Of a DNA stretch of 64,000 nt, positions 27,380 through 39,130 are shown piece by piece (within the stretch, counting starts at the first letter, position 1; the number at the start of each line of letters is the position of its first letter). A model generated the notes under the pieces. The model saw only the letters and a program-made list of their open reading frames with translations, did no database searches and was not told the origin of the DNA. The position numbers and the translations under genes are program-made. Source of the stretch: Pseudomonas oryzihabitans NBRC 102199 (GTDB lineage Bacteria; Pseudomonadota; Gammaproteobacteria; Pseudomonadales; Pseudomonadaceae); NCBI RefSeq assembly GCF_000730625.1, contig NZ_BBIT01000010.1, positions 62,001-126,000 of the forward strand, given 5' to 3'.

Positions 27380-30300
27380 ATGACCCGTGCACCGCTGCTG
27401 GCTACCCTGCTGACCGGTCTGCTGCTGCCGCCGCTGGCCCAGGCGGCCGGTACCCCCGAAGCGCTGCTCCTCGAGCAGGGTCACTTCTGGCAGGCGCGCA
27501 AGAATGCGCCCCGCGCCCAGGAGACCTGGAACAAGTTGCTCGAACTGGATGCGCAGCAGCCCGAGGCGCTGTACGGCCTGGGACTGATCGAGGTGCAGGC
27601 CAACCGGCTGCCGGCCGCCCAGGCCTATCTGCGCCGCCTGCAGGCGCTCAAGCCCGTGCCCCAGCAGGCCCTGCAGCTGGAGCAGGACATCGCCCTGGCC
27701 AGTGGCGACAATCCGCAGCGCCTGGTGGATGCCCGCCAGCTGGTCAGCGAAGAAAAGCCGGTGCAGGCACTGGCGCTCTATCGTCAGCTGTTTGGTGGCC
27801 GCCTGCCCCAGGGTGATCTGGCGCGGGAGTACTACGACATCCTCGCCTACACCCCCAATGGCTGGCAGGAAGCCGGTCCGGGCATCGAGCGTCTGCGCAA
27901 GCTGCAGCCCAGCGATCCGGCGCTGATGCTGATCCAGGCCAAGCACCTGGCGCGCTTTCCGGCCAGTCGCAGCCGCGGCATCCAGGCCCTGGCGGAGCTG
28001 AGCACGCGCAAGGACATCGGTGGCGAAGCCGCCGAATACTGGCGCCAGGCCCTGGTCTGGAGCGGTCCGCCCGGTCCGGCCGAGGCACCGCTGTTCGAGG
28101 CCTATCTGCGCCAGCACCCGGATGACGCCGAGTTGCGCGCCCAGCTGGAAAAGGGCCGCGCCCTGAGTCGCAGCGGCGGTCTGGATCCGCAACTGGCCCG
28201 CGGTATCGAAGCCTTGCGCCGCAATGAGCTGGGCGCTGCCGAAAGCGCCTTCCAGGCGCGCCTCAAGATGGCGCCGGAGGATGCCAACGCCCTGGGCGGC
28301 CTGGGCATCGTCCGTCAGCGCCAGGAACGTTTCGACGAAGCCGAAGCGCTGCTGAACCGCGCCACCCGTCAGCCGGGCGGGGCGCGCTGGCAGGCGCCGC
28401 TGGCCGAGGTACGCTACTGGGCGCTGCTCGCCCAGGCCCGCAAGGCCCAACAGGCCAACGACTTCAGCACCGCCCGTGCCCGCGTGGAACAGGCGTTGCG
28501 GCTGGACGCCAAGCGCCCGGAAGCACCGCTGGCCCTGGCCGGACTGCAGGCCCAGACCGGTCAGCTGGACGCCGCCGAGGCCGCTTATCGACGGATCCTG
28601 CAGCAGGATCCGCGCAATCTCGAAGCCCGTCGGGGCCTGATCGATCTGCTCGCCGAGAGCGAGCGTCCGGCCGAGGCCCTGCGCCTGCTCGACACCCTGA
28701 CCCCGGCCGAACGCGCCAGGCTCGGCAACCTGGATCGGCTCAAGGCCACCCAGGCCCTGCAGGAAGCCAAGCTGGCCGAGGGCCGTGGCGATCTCCAGGG
28801 GGCCCGTCGCGCCCTGGAAGACGCCCGACGCGCCGATCCGGACGATGTCTGGACACTGCTGGCCCTGGCCCGCCTGCAGCTGCGCCAGGGTCAGGAGGCG
28901 GCCGCCCGCCAGACCCTGGACAGCGGTCTGGCCAAGGACCCCCAGCGCCCGGAAGCGCTCTATGTCCGCGCCCTGTTCGCCCTGGAGCAGCGTGATCCCG
29001 CCGCGGCGCGCGCGCTGCTAGGGCGCATCCCGCCGGCCCAGCGCACGCCGGCCATGACAGGGCTGGCCGCCGATCTCGACTTCGATGCCCGGGTAAGCGC
29101 CGCCCGTGACCTGGCCCGCCGCGGCCAGCAGCAGGCCGCGCGGCGCCAGCTGGCGGCCCTGGAGCCACAAGCCGGCGAGCGCCCCGCCGCCCTGGGTGGC
29201 CTGGCGGCGGCCTATGCCGAGGCCGGTGACCCGGAACGCGGGCTGCGCCTGCTGCGCGATGTCCTGGCCCGCGAACGCACGCCCGATCCCGCCCTGCGCC
29301 TGCAATACGGCGAGGTGCTGCTGCGCAGTGGCGCCGACGACGAGGTCAATGCCCTGCTGCACGATCTGCAGGGACAGCGCCTGACCGCCGCGCAGCGCCA
29401 GGGTTATGACGACCTGCTCTATCGCTACCGGGTGCGTCAGGCCGACCAGCTGCGCGAGCGCGGCGATCTGGTCACCGCCTACGACACCCTGTCACCGGCC
29501 CTGGCCCAGCGTCCGGACGATGACCTGGCCAACGCCGCCCTGGCGCGGCTGTACCTGGCCAATGGCGAGGCCGACAAGGCGCTGCGCCTCTATGAACCCC
29601 TGCTGCGCCGCGCCCCCGACAACCCCCGGCTGCAACTGGGTGCGGCCGATGCCGCCGTGCGTGCCCGGGACAACGCCTATGCCGAGCGCGCCCTCGAACG
29701 CGCCGTCACCCTAGGCGCCGACGACGTCGGGGTGTTGACCGAGGCCGCGCGCCTCTATCGCGCCCTGGGTCGCGACGGTCGGGCCACTGAGCTGCTGCGC
29801 CAGGTGGTGGCGGTGGAGCGCCGCGACGCCGAGACCGCGCGGCCCCTGGCCAGCGCCCCGGCCAATCCCTTCGGCCCGCGCCGCGGCAGCGCCACCCTGG
29901 CCAGCCAGGCCATTCCGCCGACCGCCGACCAGTTGCTGGCGGCGGCCAAGGCCGCCCCGCTGGCGGATGCGCCAGTCGCTCCGCAGGACAGCGCCGCCGA
30001 GCGCGCCCTCGACGACCTGCTGCAGACCCGCAGCGCGCGGATCACCCAGGGCCTGACGGTGCGCAGCAACGACAACGAACGCGGCCTCGGCAAGCTCACC
30101 GACGTGGAAGCGCCGCTGGAGATCGACTTCCCGCTGGGCGATGTGCGCTTGGCCGTGCGGGTGACCCCGGTCAGCCTGACTGCCGGCAGTGTCGGCAGCG
30201 ACGCCCGCAGTCGCTTCGGTGGCGGCCCGGCCGCTACCCAGGCCGCGCCGGACGCCGCGCCGGGCAGCCAGAGCGACAGCGGCGTGGGCCTGGCGGTGGC

Positions 30301-31162
30301 CTACAGCGATCCCCAGCTCGGCCTCAAGGCCGACGCCGGCACCACGCCCCAGGGCTTTCTCTATGCCACCCCGGTGGGCGGGGTGAGCCTGGAGCGACCG
30401 CTGACCGACCACAGCCGCTACAGCCTCTCGGCCTCGCGCCGGGCGGTGATCGACAGCCTGACCTCCTTTGCCGGCAGCGAAGACGCCCGCACCGGCCAGC
30501 AGTGGGGGGGCGTCACCGCCAATGGCGTGCGCGGCCAGCTCGGCTACGACGACAGCCAGTTCGGTGCCTATGCCTATGCCTCCTGGTATCGGCTGCTGGG
30601 CAACCATGTCGCCGACAACAGCCGCACCGAGCTGGGCACCGGGCTGTACCGCTATCTGATCAACAGCGAAGACAGTCGCCTGACCCTGGGCCTGTCCCTC
30701 ACCGGCATCGCCTACGACAACAACCAGGCCTTCTTCACCTACGGCCATGGCGGCTACTTCAGTCCGCAGCGCTTCTATGCCCTGGGCGTGCCCCTGACCT
30801 GGTCGCAGCGCACCGATCGCTGGACCTGGCAGTTGCGCGGCGCAGTGGGCCTGCAACGCATCGAGCAGGACGGCGCCGACTTCTACCCGACCGACGCCCG
30901 CCTGCAGGCCGCGGCGAGCCAGGCGCTCGGCGCCCCGGCGGTTTATGGCGGGCAAAGCAAGACCAGTCTCGGCTACAGCCTCTACGGCGCCACCGAATAC
31001 CAGCTCGGTCGCCAGCTGTTCGTCGGCGGCAACCTCGGCGTCGACAACGGTCGCGATTTCCAACAGCTCAATGGCGGCGTCTATCTGCGCTATGCGCTGG
31101 AACCCCAGGACCGTGCACTCGCCCTGCCGGTCAGTCCCTATCGTTCCCCCTACGACAACTGA
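27380..31162 (+). CDS. bcsC: Cellulose synthase outer-membrane exporter BcsC (WssE)
   Basis: Outer-membrane export channel with a periplasmic TPR scaffold. The 1260-residue precursor has a signal peptide ending near A-Q-A-A and many 34-residue TPR units to about residue 815. A linker rich in Ala/Pro comes next, then the BcsC barrel domain from about residue 890 (R-I-T-Q-G-L-T-V-R-S; Q-Q-W-G-G-V-T-A-N-G; Y-G-H-G-G-Y-F-S-P-Q-R-F). From about residue 270 it is collinear with the separate BcsC-like protein at 18.5-21.5 kb. It lies 3 bases after bcsB and 14 bases before wssF. Confidence 0.95.
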   Translation: MTRAPLLATLLTGLLLPPLAQAAGTPEALLLEQGHFWQARKNAPRAQETWNKLLELDAQQPEALYGLGLIEVQANRLPAAQAYLRRLQALKPVPQQALQLEQDIALASGDNPQRLVDARQLVSEEKPVQALALYRQLFGGRLPQGDLAREYYDILAYTPNGWQEAGPGIERLRKLQPSDPALMLIQAKHLARFPASRSRGIQALAELSTRKDIGGEAAEYWRQALVWSGPPGPAEAPLFEAYLRQHPDDAELRAQLEKGRALSRSGGLDPQLARGIEALRRNELGAAESAFQARLKMAPEDANALGGLGIVRQRQERFDEAEALLNRATRQPGGARWQAPLAEVRYWALLAQARKAQQANDFSTARARVEQALRLDAKRPEAPLALAGLQAQTGQLDAAEAAYRRILQQDPRNLEARRGLIDLLAESERPAEALRLLDTLTPAERARLGNLDRLKATQALQEAKLAEGRGDLQGARRALEDARRADPDDVWTLLALARLQLRQGQEAAARQTLDSGLAKDPQRPEALYVRALFALEQRDPAAARALLGRIPPAQRTPAMTGLAADLDFDARVSAARDLARRGQQQAARRQLAALEPQAGERPAALGGLAAAYAEAGDPERGLRLLRDVLARERTPDPALRLQYGEVLLRSGADDEVNALLHDLQGQRLTAAQRQGYDDLLYRYRVRQADQLRERGDLVTAYDTLSPALAQRPDDDLANAALARLYLANGEADKALRLYEPLLRRAPDNPRLQLGAADAAVRARDNAYAERALERAVTLGADDVGVLTEAARLYRALGRDGRATELLRQVVAVERRDAETARPLASAPANPFGPRRGSATLASQAIPPTADQLLAAAKAAPLADAPVAPQDSAAERALDDLLQTRSARITQGLTVRSNDNERGLGKLTDVEAPLEIDFPLGDVRLAVRVTPVSLTAGSVGSDARSRFGGGPAATQAAPDAAPGSQSDSGVGLAVAYSDPQLGLKADAGTTPQGFLYATPVGGVSLERPLTDHSRYSLSASRRAVIDSLTSFAGSEDARTGQQWGGVTANGVRGQLGYDDSQFGAYAYASWYRLLGNHVADNSRTELGTGLYRYLINSEDSRLTLGLSLTGIAYDNNQAFFTYGHGGYFSPQRFYALGVPLTWSQRTDRWTWQLRGAVGLQRIEQDGADFYPTDARLQAAASQALGAPAVYGGQSKTSLGYSLYGATEYQLGRQLFVGGNLGVDNGRDFQQLNGGVYLRYALEPQDRALALPVSPYRSPYDN

Positions 31163-31176
31163 TTCACGGAGCTCCC

Positions 31177-31842
31177 ATGGCAGCCAGCCTCCTCACCGGC
31201 CTCACCATTCTCATGATCGGCGACAGCCATCTGGCCACCCCCGACTACCTGATCGGCACCCTGCAGGACAGCCTGGTGCAGCAGGGCGCCAAGGTGCACA
31301 CCCTGGGTATCTGCGGGACCAACGCCGGCGACTGGCTAAAGGTCACCCCCGGCACCTGCGGTGGCGCCGAGCGGCGCAACGGCGACAAGGCCGTGGTGCT
31401 CGGCGGCAAGGCGGCGACCCAGCCGATCAACGAGCTCATCGCCGCCGACAAGCCCGATCTGGTGCTGATCGTCATGGGCGACACCATGGCCAGCTACACC
31501 AATCCCAGCTTTCCCAAGACCTGGGTCTGGCAACAGACCACCAGCCTGACCAAGGCCATCGCCGCCACCAAGACCCACTGCGCCTGGGTCGGTCCGACCT
31601 GGGGCACCGAGGGCGGCAAGTACGGCAAGACCTTCGAGCGGGTCAAGCTGATGTCCGGCTTCCTCGCCAGCAACGTCGCGCCCTGCAGCTACATCGACTC
31701 CCTGAGCTTCGCCAAGCCCGGCCAGTGGGCCACCATCGACGGCCAGCACCTGACCGGTCCGGGCTACAAGTCCTGGAGTTCGGCCATCGTCGACGCCCTG
31801 AACAAGCTGCCTGCCGACAAGCTCAAGGGAGCCGCCCAGTGA
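31177..31842 (+). CDS. wssF: WssF-like SGNH-type protein of cellulose acetylation
   Basis: SGNH/GDSL-type protein of 221 residues placed where wssF lies in the P. fluorescens wss operon; WssF is thought to help pass acyl groups to the WssGHI acetylation complex. Block I is G15-D-S17-H, and a C-terminal D188-G-Q-H191 supplies the Asp and His. The block-III G-x-N-D is replaced by M-G-D-T. Because the catalytic block begins at residue 15, there is no room for a signal peptide, which is odd for a periplasmic partner. GTG of the next gene overlaps the stop. Confidence 0.8.
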   Translation: MAASLLTGLTILMIGDSHLATPDYLIGTLQDSLVQQGAKVHTLGICGTNAGDWLKVTPGTCGGAERRNGDKAVVLGGKAATQPINELIAADKPDLVLIVMGDTMASYTNPSFPKTWVWQQTTSLTKAIAATKTHCAWVGPTWGTEGGKYGKTFERVKLMSGFLASNVAPCSYIDSLSFAKPGQWATIDGQHLTGPGYKSWSSAIVDALNKLPADKLKGAAQ

Positions 31843-32489
31843 AGGCCCTGCTGCTGCTCGGTCTGCTGGTGGGCGGGGTCGCCCAGGCCGAGGTGTCCCT
31901 CTACCCCACCGGCCCCAGCGAAGACTCGGCCTTCCTCCGCTTCGTCAACGCCGGCAGCCAGCCCCTGGCGCTGCAGGCCTCCGGCTCCGCCGCGCGGCTG
32001 CAGCTGGAGGCCGCCAAGCCGGTCTCCGACTACCTGACCGTGCCGGCGACCAAGGCGATCAAGGGCGAACTGGTCCAGGGCGCGGCCAAGGCTCCGCTGG
32101 AACTGACCGTGGCCGCCGGTGAATTCGCCACCCTGGTCGTCCTGCCCGGCACCCCGCTGGTCCAGCGCCTGGTACGCGAGCAACCCGACGACTTCAATGC
32201 GCTCAAGGCCTCGCTGGCCTTCTACAGCCTGGATCCGCAGTGCGCGACCCCGGGCCTGCAGGCGGCCGGGCGCAATGCCGAGATCTTCAAGGACGTGGCC
32301 GACGGCACCCTGCAGCGCCGCAGTCTCAACGCCGTGGCGCTCAAGGTGCAGCTGACCTGCGCCGGCCAGGCCATGGGCGCAGCGCTGGACCTGGGCGAAC
32401 TCAAGGCCGGCGAGCGCTACAGCGTGCTGCTACTGCCTGGCGCCAGCGGTCCGCGGCTGCTCGCCACCCAGGACGCTATCGCCCACTAA
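31839..32489 (+). CDS. wssG: AlgF/WssG-like periplasmic acetylation protein
   Basis: A 216-residue exported protein resembling alginate O-acetylation factor AlgF, the periplasmic adaptor of the acetylation complex. It has a clear signal peptide ending A-Q-A-E, followed by the AlgF-like opening S-L-Y-P-T-G-P-x-E-D-S-A-F-L-R-F-V-N. Two beta-rich halves follow. The start is a GTG overlapping the WssF stop (GTGA), so translation is coupled. Order wssF-G-H-I is as in other pseudomonads. Confidence 0.85.
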   Translation: MKALLLLGLLVGGVAQAEVSLYPTGPSEDSAFLRFVNAGSQPLALQASGSAARLQLEAAKPVSDYLTVPATKAIKGELVQGAAKAPLELTVAAGEFATLVVLPGTPLVQRLVREQPDDFNALKASLAFYSLDPQCATPGLQAAGRNAEIFKDVADGTLQRRSLNAVALKVQLTCAGQAMGAALDLGELKAGERYSVLLLPGASGPRLLATQDAIAH

Positions 32490-32502
32490 GGACAGCCGCT
32501 CG

Positions 32503-33918
32503 ATGGTCTTCGCCTCGCTGGAATTCCTCACCCTCTTCCTGCCGCTGTTCCTGCTGGTCTACGCCCTGGCGCGGCCCGGCGGGCGCAACGGGGTGCTGCT
32601 GGTGGGCAGCTGGCTGTTCTATGGCTGGCTGAGTCCGCTGTTCCTGCTGTTGCACATGGCCCTGGCCTTGCTGGCCTGGGTCGGCGGGTTGCTGGTGGAT
32701 CGCGCGCGCGAAGGCTCGAGGACCCGGCTGCAACTGCTCGCCGGGCTGATCGTGATCAACCTGGCGGTGCTCTGCTGGTACAAGTACGCCAACATCGTCG
32801 CTGCCACCTGGAGCCAGGTGCTGGTGACCGCCGGCGCCCTGCCGCTGGACTGGCAGAAGGTGGCCTTGCCGGCCGGGCTATCCTTCATCGTGCTGCAGGC
32901 CATCTCCTACCTGGTGGACGTCCATCGCCACGTGGTGCCGGTGGAGCGCAGCTTCGTCAACTACGCCACCTACATCTCCATGTTCGGCCATTCCATCGCC
33001 GGCCCGATCATCCGCTACGACTGGGTGCGCCGCGAACTCAACCAGCGCTGGTTCAATCGCGAGAACTTCGCCCTCGGCGCGCGCCGCTTCATGATCGGCC
33101 TGTGCATGAAGGTGCTGGTGGCCGACACCCTGTCGCCGCTGGTGGACGTGGCCTTCCACCTCGACCAGCCCTCCTTCGTCGACGCCTGGATCGGTTGCCT
33201 GGCCTATTCGCTGCAACTGTTCTTCGACTTCGCCGGCTACAGCGCCATGGCCATCGGCCTGGGCCTGATGCTGGGCTTCCACTTTCCGGAAAACTTCAAC
33301 CGGCCCTATCTCGCCCGCAGCATCCAGGATTTCTGGCGGCGCTGGCACCTGTCGCTGTCCAGCTGGCTGCGCGACTACCTCTACATCTCCCTGGGCGGCA
33401 ATCGCGGCGGTCGCTGGCGCACCTATCGCAACCTCTTCCTGACCATGGCCATCGCCGGTCTCTGGCACGGTGGCGACAGCTGGAACTACCTGCTCTGGGG
33501 CATGCTGCACGGCCTGGCGCTGTGCCTGGACCGGCTCTGGGACGAACTCGGCGGCCGGCCGCTGCCGCGGCCCCTGGCCCATGGCCTGACGCTGCTGTTC
33601 GTGGCCCTGGCCTGGACGCTGTTCCGCGCGCCGGACTTCGCCACGGCGCTGTCGCTGTACGCCGGCCAGTTCGGTCTGCACGGCTTCGCCCTCGGCGATG
33701 CCCTGGCCGTGACCCTGAGGCCCGTGCACGGCCTGGCCGCCGCCCTGGGCGTGGCCTGCATCCTGGCCCCGTTGTGGCAGGCGCGCATCGAGGCGCGCCT
33801 GCCCGACAGCGCCCTGCTGCGCGTCCTCGGCGCCGCCTGGCCGGTGGCCGGCTTCCTGCTCTGCTTCGCGCTGATCGCCAGTCGCGAAGCCGTGCCCTTC
33901 CTCTACTTCCAGTTCTGA
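32503..33918 (+). CDS. wssH: MBOAT O-acyltransferase (AlgI/WssH type)
   Basis: Membrane-bound O-acyltransferase that moves acetyl groups across the inner membrane for exopolysaccharide acetylation. The 471-residue protein has about ten or more membrane segments and the MBOAT signature with His322 in G-L-W-H-G-G and His336 in M-L-H-G-L; His322 has the same number as the essential histidine in AlgI. It shows the F-A-G-Y-S-A-M-A and F-W-R-R-W-H-L-S-L-S-S-W segments of the AlgI family. It lies 13 bases after wssG and is followed closely by the AlgJ-like gene. Confidence 0.93.
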   Translation: MVFASLEFLTLFLPLFLLVYALARPGGRNGVLLVGSWLFYGWLSPLFLLLHMALALLAWVGGLLVDRAREGSRTRLQLLAGLIVINLAVLCWYKYANIVAATWSQVLVTAGALPLDWQKVALPAGLSFIVLQAISYLVDVHRHVVPVERSFVNYATYISMFGHSIAGPIIRYDWVRRELNQRWFNRENFALGARRFMIGLCMKVLVADTLSPLVDVAFHLDQPSFVDAWIGCLAYSLQLFFDFAGYSAMAIGLGLMLGFHFPENFNRPYLARSIQDFWRRWHLSLSSWLRDYLYISLGGNRGGRWRTYRNLFLTMAIAGLWHGGDSWNYLLWGMLHGLALCLDRLWDELGGRPLPRPLAHGLTLLFVALAWTLFRAPDFATALSLYAGQFGLHGFALGDALAVTLRPVHGLAAALGVACILAPLWQARIEARLPDSALLRVLGAAWPVAGFLLCFALIASREAVPFLYFQF

Positions 33919-33928
33919 GGCCGCCGTC

Positions 33929-35074
33929 ATGAGCGCTCCCGCCCTGCCGCCCTCACCCGCACCGCAACCGCCCAGCGCCAGCAGCGTGCGGCTGGCCCCG
34001 CTCGCCGGAGTGGTCTTCGCCCTGTTCCTGGCGATCGGCCTGCTGTCCTGCGCCTGGGCGCTGCTCACCGATCGCCTTTCGCTCTGGCCGGAAAGGGTGG
34101 ATCGCCATGCCCTGCTCGAAGGCGAGATCACCCACCACATCGCCAAGGAACTGGCCAAGGCGCCGTTGCCGGAAGCGGCCGCCCGCCTGGAACGCGGCGC
34201 CAGCTGGCTGCTGCTGGGCGACAGCGGACCCCGGGTGCGCCAGGGCTGCCCCGGCTGGCTGTTTCTCGCCGAAGAACTCGAGGTCTCGCGCCAGGCCGCC
34301 GCCAATGCCCGGGCCCGCGCCCAGACGGTGATCGAACTGCGCCAGCAGCTGGCCGCCCGGCACATCCAGTTGCTGGTCGCCGTGGTGCCGGACAAGAGTC
34401 GCATCGCCGCCGACCAGCTGTGCGGACTGCGACGCCCGGCCGCCTTCGCCAATCGGGTCGCCGACTGGACGCGGATGCTGAGTGCCGCGCGGGTACCGGT
34501 GCTCGACCTGACCACGGCGCTCACGCCCCTGGGCAGCGCCGCCTTCCTGCGCACCGATACCCACTGGAACGAGGCCGGTGCCGAGGCCGCGGCCCGCGCC
34601 CTGGCGCTGCGCATCCAGGCGCTCCCCTTCCAGGCCAGCCCGGCACGGGCCTTCACTCGCACGCTGCTGGCGCCGGCACCGCGACCCGGTGACCTGGTGC
34701 GCCTGGCCGGCCTGGACTGGCTGCCGCCGCGCTTGCAGCCGACCCCCGAGGTGCTGCGCCTGACCCAGGTCGACAGCCGCGCCGCGGCCGGCGCCAGCGA
34801 TGACCTGTTCGGCGATGGGGACCTGCCCAATGTGGCGCTCATCGGCACCTCCTTCTCGCGCAATTCCAATTTCCTGCCCTTCCTGGAACAGGCCCTGGGC
34901 GCCAGCGTCGGGCGTTTCGTCAAGGACGGCGGGCATTTCGCCGGTGCGGCACGGGACTATTTCGCCAGTCCCGCCTTCCGACAAACCCCGCCACAGTTAT
35001 TGGTCTGGGAAATTCCCGAGCGCGATTTACAATCCCCCGGCCCCGAGGCGTTGCGTCTCGATCCGCGTCCTTGA
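33929..35074 (+). CDS. wssI: AlgJ/AlgX-like cellulose O-acetyltransferase (WssI)
   Basis: Periplasmic SGNH-like acetyltransferase anchored by one N-terminal membrane helix (about residues 20-45). It probably transfers acetate from WssH to the glucan. The 381-residue protein has the AlgJ/AlgX pattern: G-W-L-F-L near residue 108, the catalytic pair D210-T-H212-W-N and the nucleophile block G306-T-S308-F-S. Last gene of the acetylation module, ending at 35,074. The following DedA-PAP2 gene starts 62 bases on and could be in the same transcript. Confidence 0.9.
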   Translation: MSAPALPPSPAPQPPSASSVRLAPLAGVVFALFLAIGLLSCAWALLTDRLSLWPERVDRHALLEGEITHHIAKELAKAPLPEAAARLERGASWLLLGDSGPRVRQGCPGWLFLAEELEVSRQAAANARARAQTVIELRQQLAARHIQLLVAVVPDKSRIAADQLCGLRRPAAFANRVADWTRMLSAARVPVLDLTTALTPLGSAAFLRTDTHWNEAGAEAAARALALRIQALPFQASPARAFTRTLLAPAPRPGDLVRLAGLDWLPPRLQPTPEVLRLTQVDSRAAAGASDDLFGDGDLPNVALIGTSFSRNSNFLPFLEQALGASVGRFVKDGGHFAGAARDYFASPAFRQTPPQLLVWEIPERDLQSPGPEALRLDPRP

Positions 35075-35136
35075 GGCAACCAAGGCTTTCCCCATGGGTC
35101 TGAGGACGCAACCCCCAGCCCCCAGGAAGCCTTTCG

Positions 35137-36465
35137 ATGACGGAACTGCTAGACGGCCTGACCCAGTGGATCAACCAGCACCACCAGTGGCTGGGCGTGG
35201 CCATCTTCATCATCTCCTTTCTCGAGTGCCTGGCCCTGGCCGGGCTGGTGGTACCGGGCACGGTGATCCTGTTCGCCGTGGCCGTCGCCGCCGGCAATGG
35301 CGCGCTCAATCTCTTCGATACCCTGCTGCTGGGCTTTCTGGGCGGCATCCTTGGCGATGCGGTGTCCTACTTCATCGGCCGCCGCTTCCACGAGGGCATC
35401 CGGCGCCTGCCCGGCCTGCGTACCCATCCGGAATGGATCGGCTCGGCCGAGGGCTTCATCCACAGATACGGCGTGGCCAGTCTGCTGGTGGGTCGCTTCA
35501 TCGGTCCGCTGCGCCCGCTGCTGCCGCTGATCGCCGGCATGCTGGACATGCCCCTGGTCAAATTCGTCAGCGTCAGCCTGGTGGCCGCCGCCGGCTGGTC
35601 CATCGCCTACCTCGGCCCGGGCTGGGTGACTGGCGCGGCCTTCCGCCTACCCTTGCCGGAAGGCTTCTGGCAGCAGGCCGGCATCATCCTCGGCGGCATC
35701 GCGGCGCTGGTGGCGGTCATCGCCCATGGTGCCTGGCGCGAGCGCGCCGGCACCACCCTGATCAGCGGCGCCCTCTGCCTGGCCGGGCTGCTGGCCCTGC
35801 TGTTCGGCTGGCACCACCTGCGCGCCTTCGACGAAGGCCTGATGGCGCTGGTGCAGGAGCATCGCGAGGGCTGGCTCAACCTGGTTGCCGTGGTCATCAC
35901 CCGCATGGGCGATTTCCGTACCCAGCTGATCCTGGCCGCAGTGCTGATCCTGGTGCTGGCCGCCTTCCGCCAGTGGCGCCCGCTGCTGTTCGCCCTGGGC
36001 ACCACCCTGGGGACCGCTCTGGCCAACGGCCAGTTGAAGAATCTGCTGGCCCGCGCGCGCCCCGATGTGCTCGCCGAACCCCTGACCACCTACAGCCTGC
36101 CCAGCGGCCACAGCTCGGCCTCCTTCGCCTTCTTCCTGACCCTGGGCATCCTCGTCGGCCGCCGCTATGGTCCGCGCGGGCGCCTCGCCTGGCTGGTGAT
36201 CGCTGCCCTGCCGGCGGTGCTCATCGCCCTCAGCCGCGTCTACCTGGGCGTGCACTGGCCCACCGACATCCTGGCCGGCGCCCTGCTCGCCGGCGGTTTC
36301 TGCGGCCTGAGCCTGGCGCTGTTGCAGAAGACCGGCGGCAATCGCCTGGAGCCGATCCCGCCGCGGACCTGGTGGGTGCTGCTGCCCCTGGTCGTACTGG
36401 TGCTGGCCTTCGCCGCCGGCTGGGCCCTGCCCGAAGCCATCGAGCGCTATGCGCCCCGGCTGTAA
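35137..36465 (+). CDS. DedA-PAP2 phosphatase fusion protein
   Basis: A 442-residue membrane protein joining two domains. Residues 1-200 are a DedA-family (SNARE-associated/VTT) domain with E-x-x-x-x-x-G-L-V-V-P-G and G-R-F-I-G-P-L-R-P; several DedA proteins flip undecaprenyl phosphate. Residues about 230-420 are a PAP2-type phosphatase with K-x-x-x-x-R-A-R-P, P-S-G-H-S and S-R-V-Y-L-G-V-H-W-P-T-D motifs. The pairing suggests recycling of a lipid phosphate. It lies 62 bases after wssI on the same strand; involvement in exopolysaccharide production is possible but unproven. Confidence 0.9.
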   Translation: MTELLDGLTQWINQHHQWLGVAIFIISFLECLALAGLVVPGTVILFAVAVAAGNGALNLFDTLLLGFLGGILGDAVSYFIGRRFHEGIRRLPGLRTHPEWIGSAEGFIHRYGVASLLVGRFIGPLRPLLPLIAGMLDMPLVKFVSVSLVAAAGWSIAYLGPGWVTGAAFRLPLPEGFWQQAGIILGGIAALVAVIAHGAWRERAGTTLISGALCLAGLLALLFGWHHLRAFDEGLMALVQEHREGWLNLVAVVITRMGDFRTQLILAAVLILVLAAFRQWRPLLFALGTTLGTALANGQLKNLLARARPDVLAEPLTTYSLPSGHSSASFAFFLTLGILVGRRYGPRGRLAWLVIAALPAVLIALSRVYLGVHWPTDILAGALLAGGFCGLSLALLQKTGGNRLEPIPPRTWWVLLPLVVLVLAFAAGWALPEAIERYAPRL

Positions 36466-36562
36466 GGCCGCGGCCGAAAAAATCCGCGCCTGGTCCTGCA
36501 GTTCCGGTTCGATCGTGGTCTGAACGGCTGGAACTACGGCGGTGGGTGGGGAGACACGATAG

Positions 36563-39130
<2,568 letters not shown>

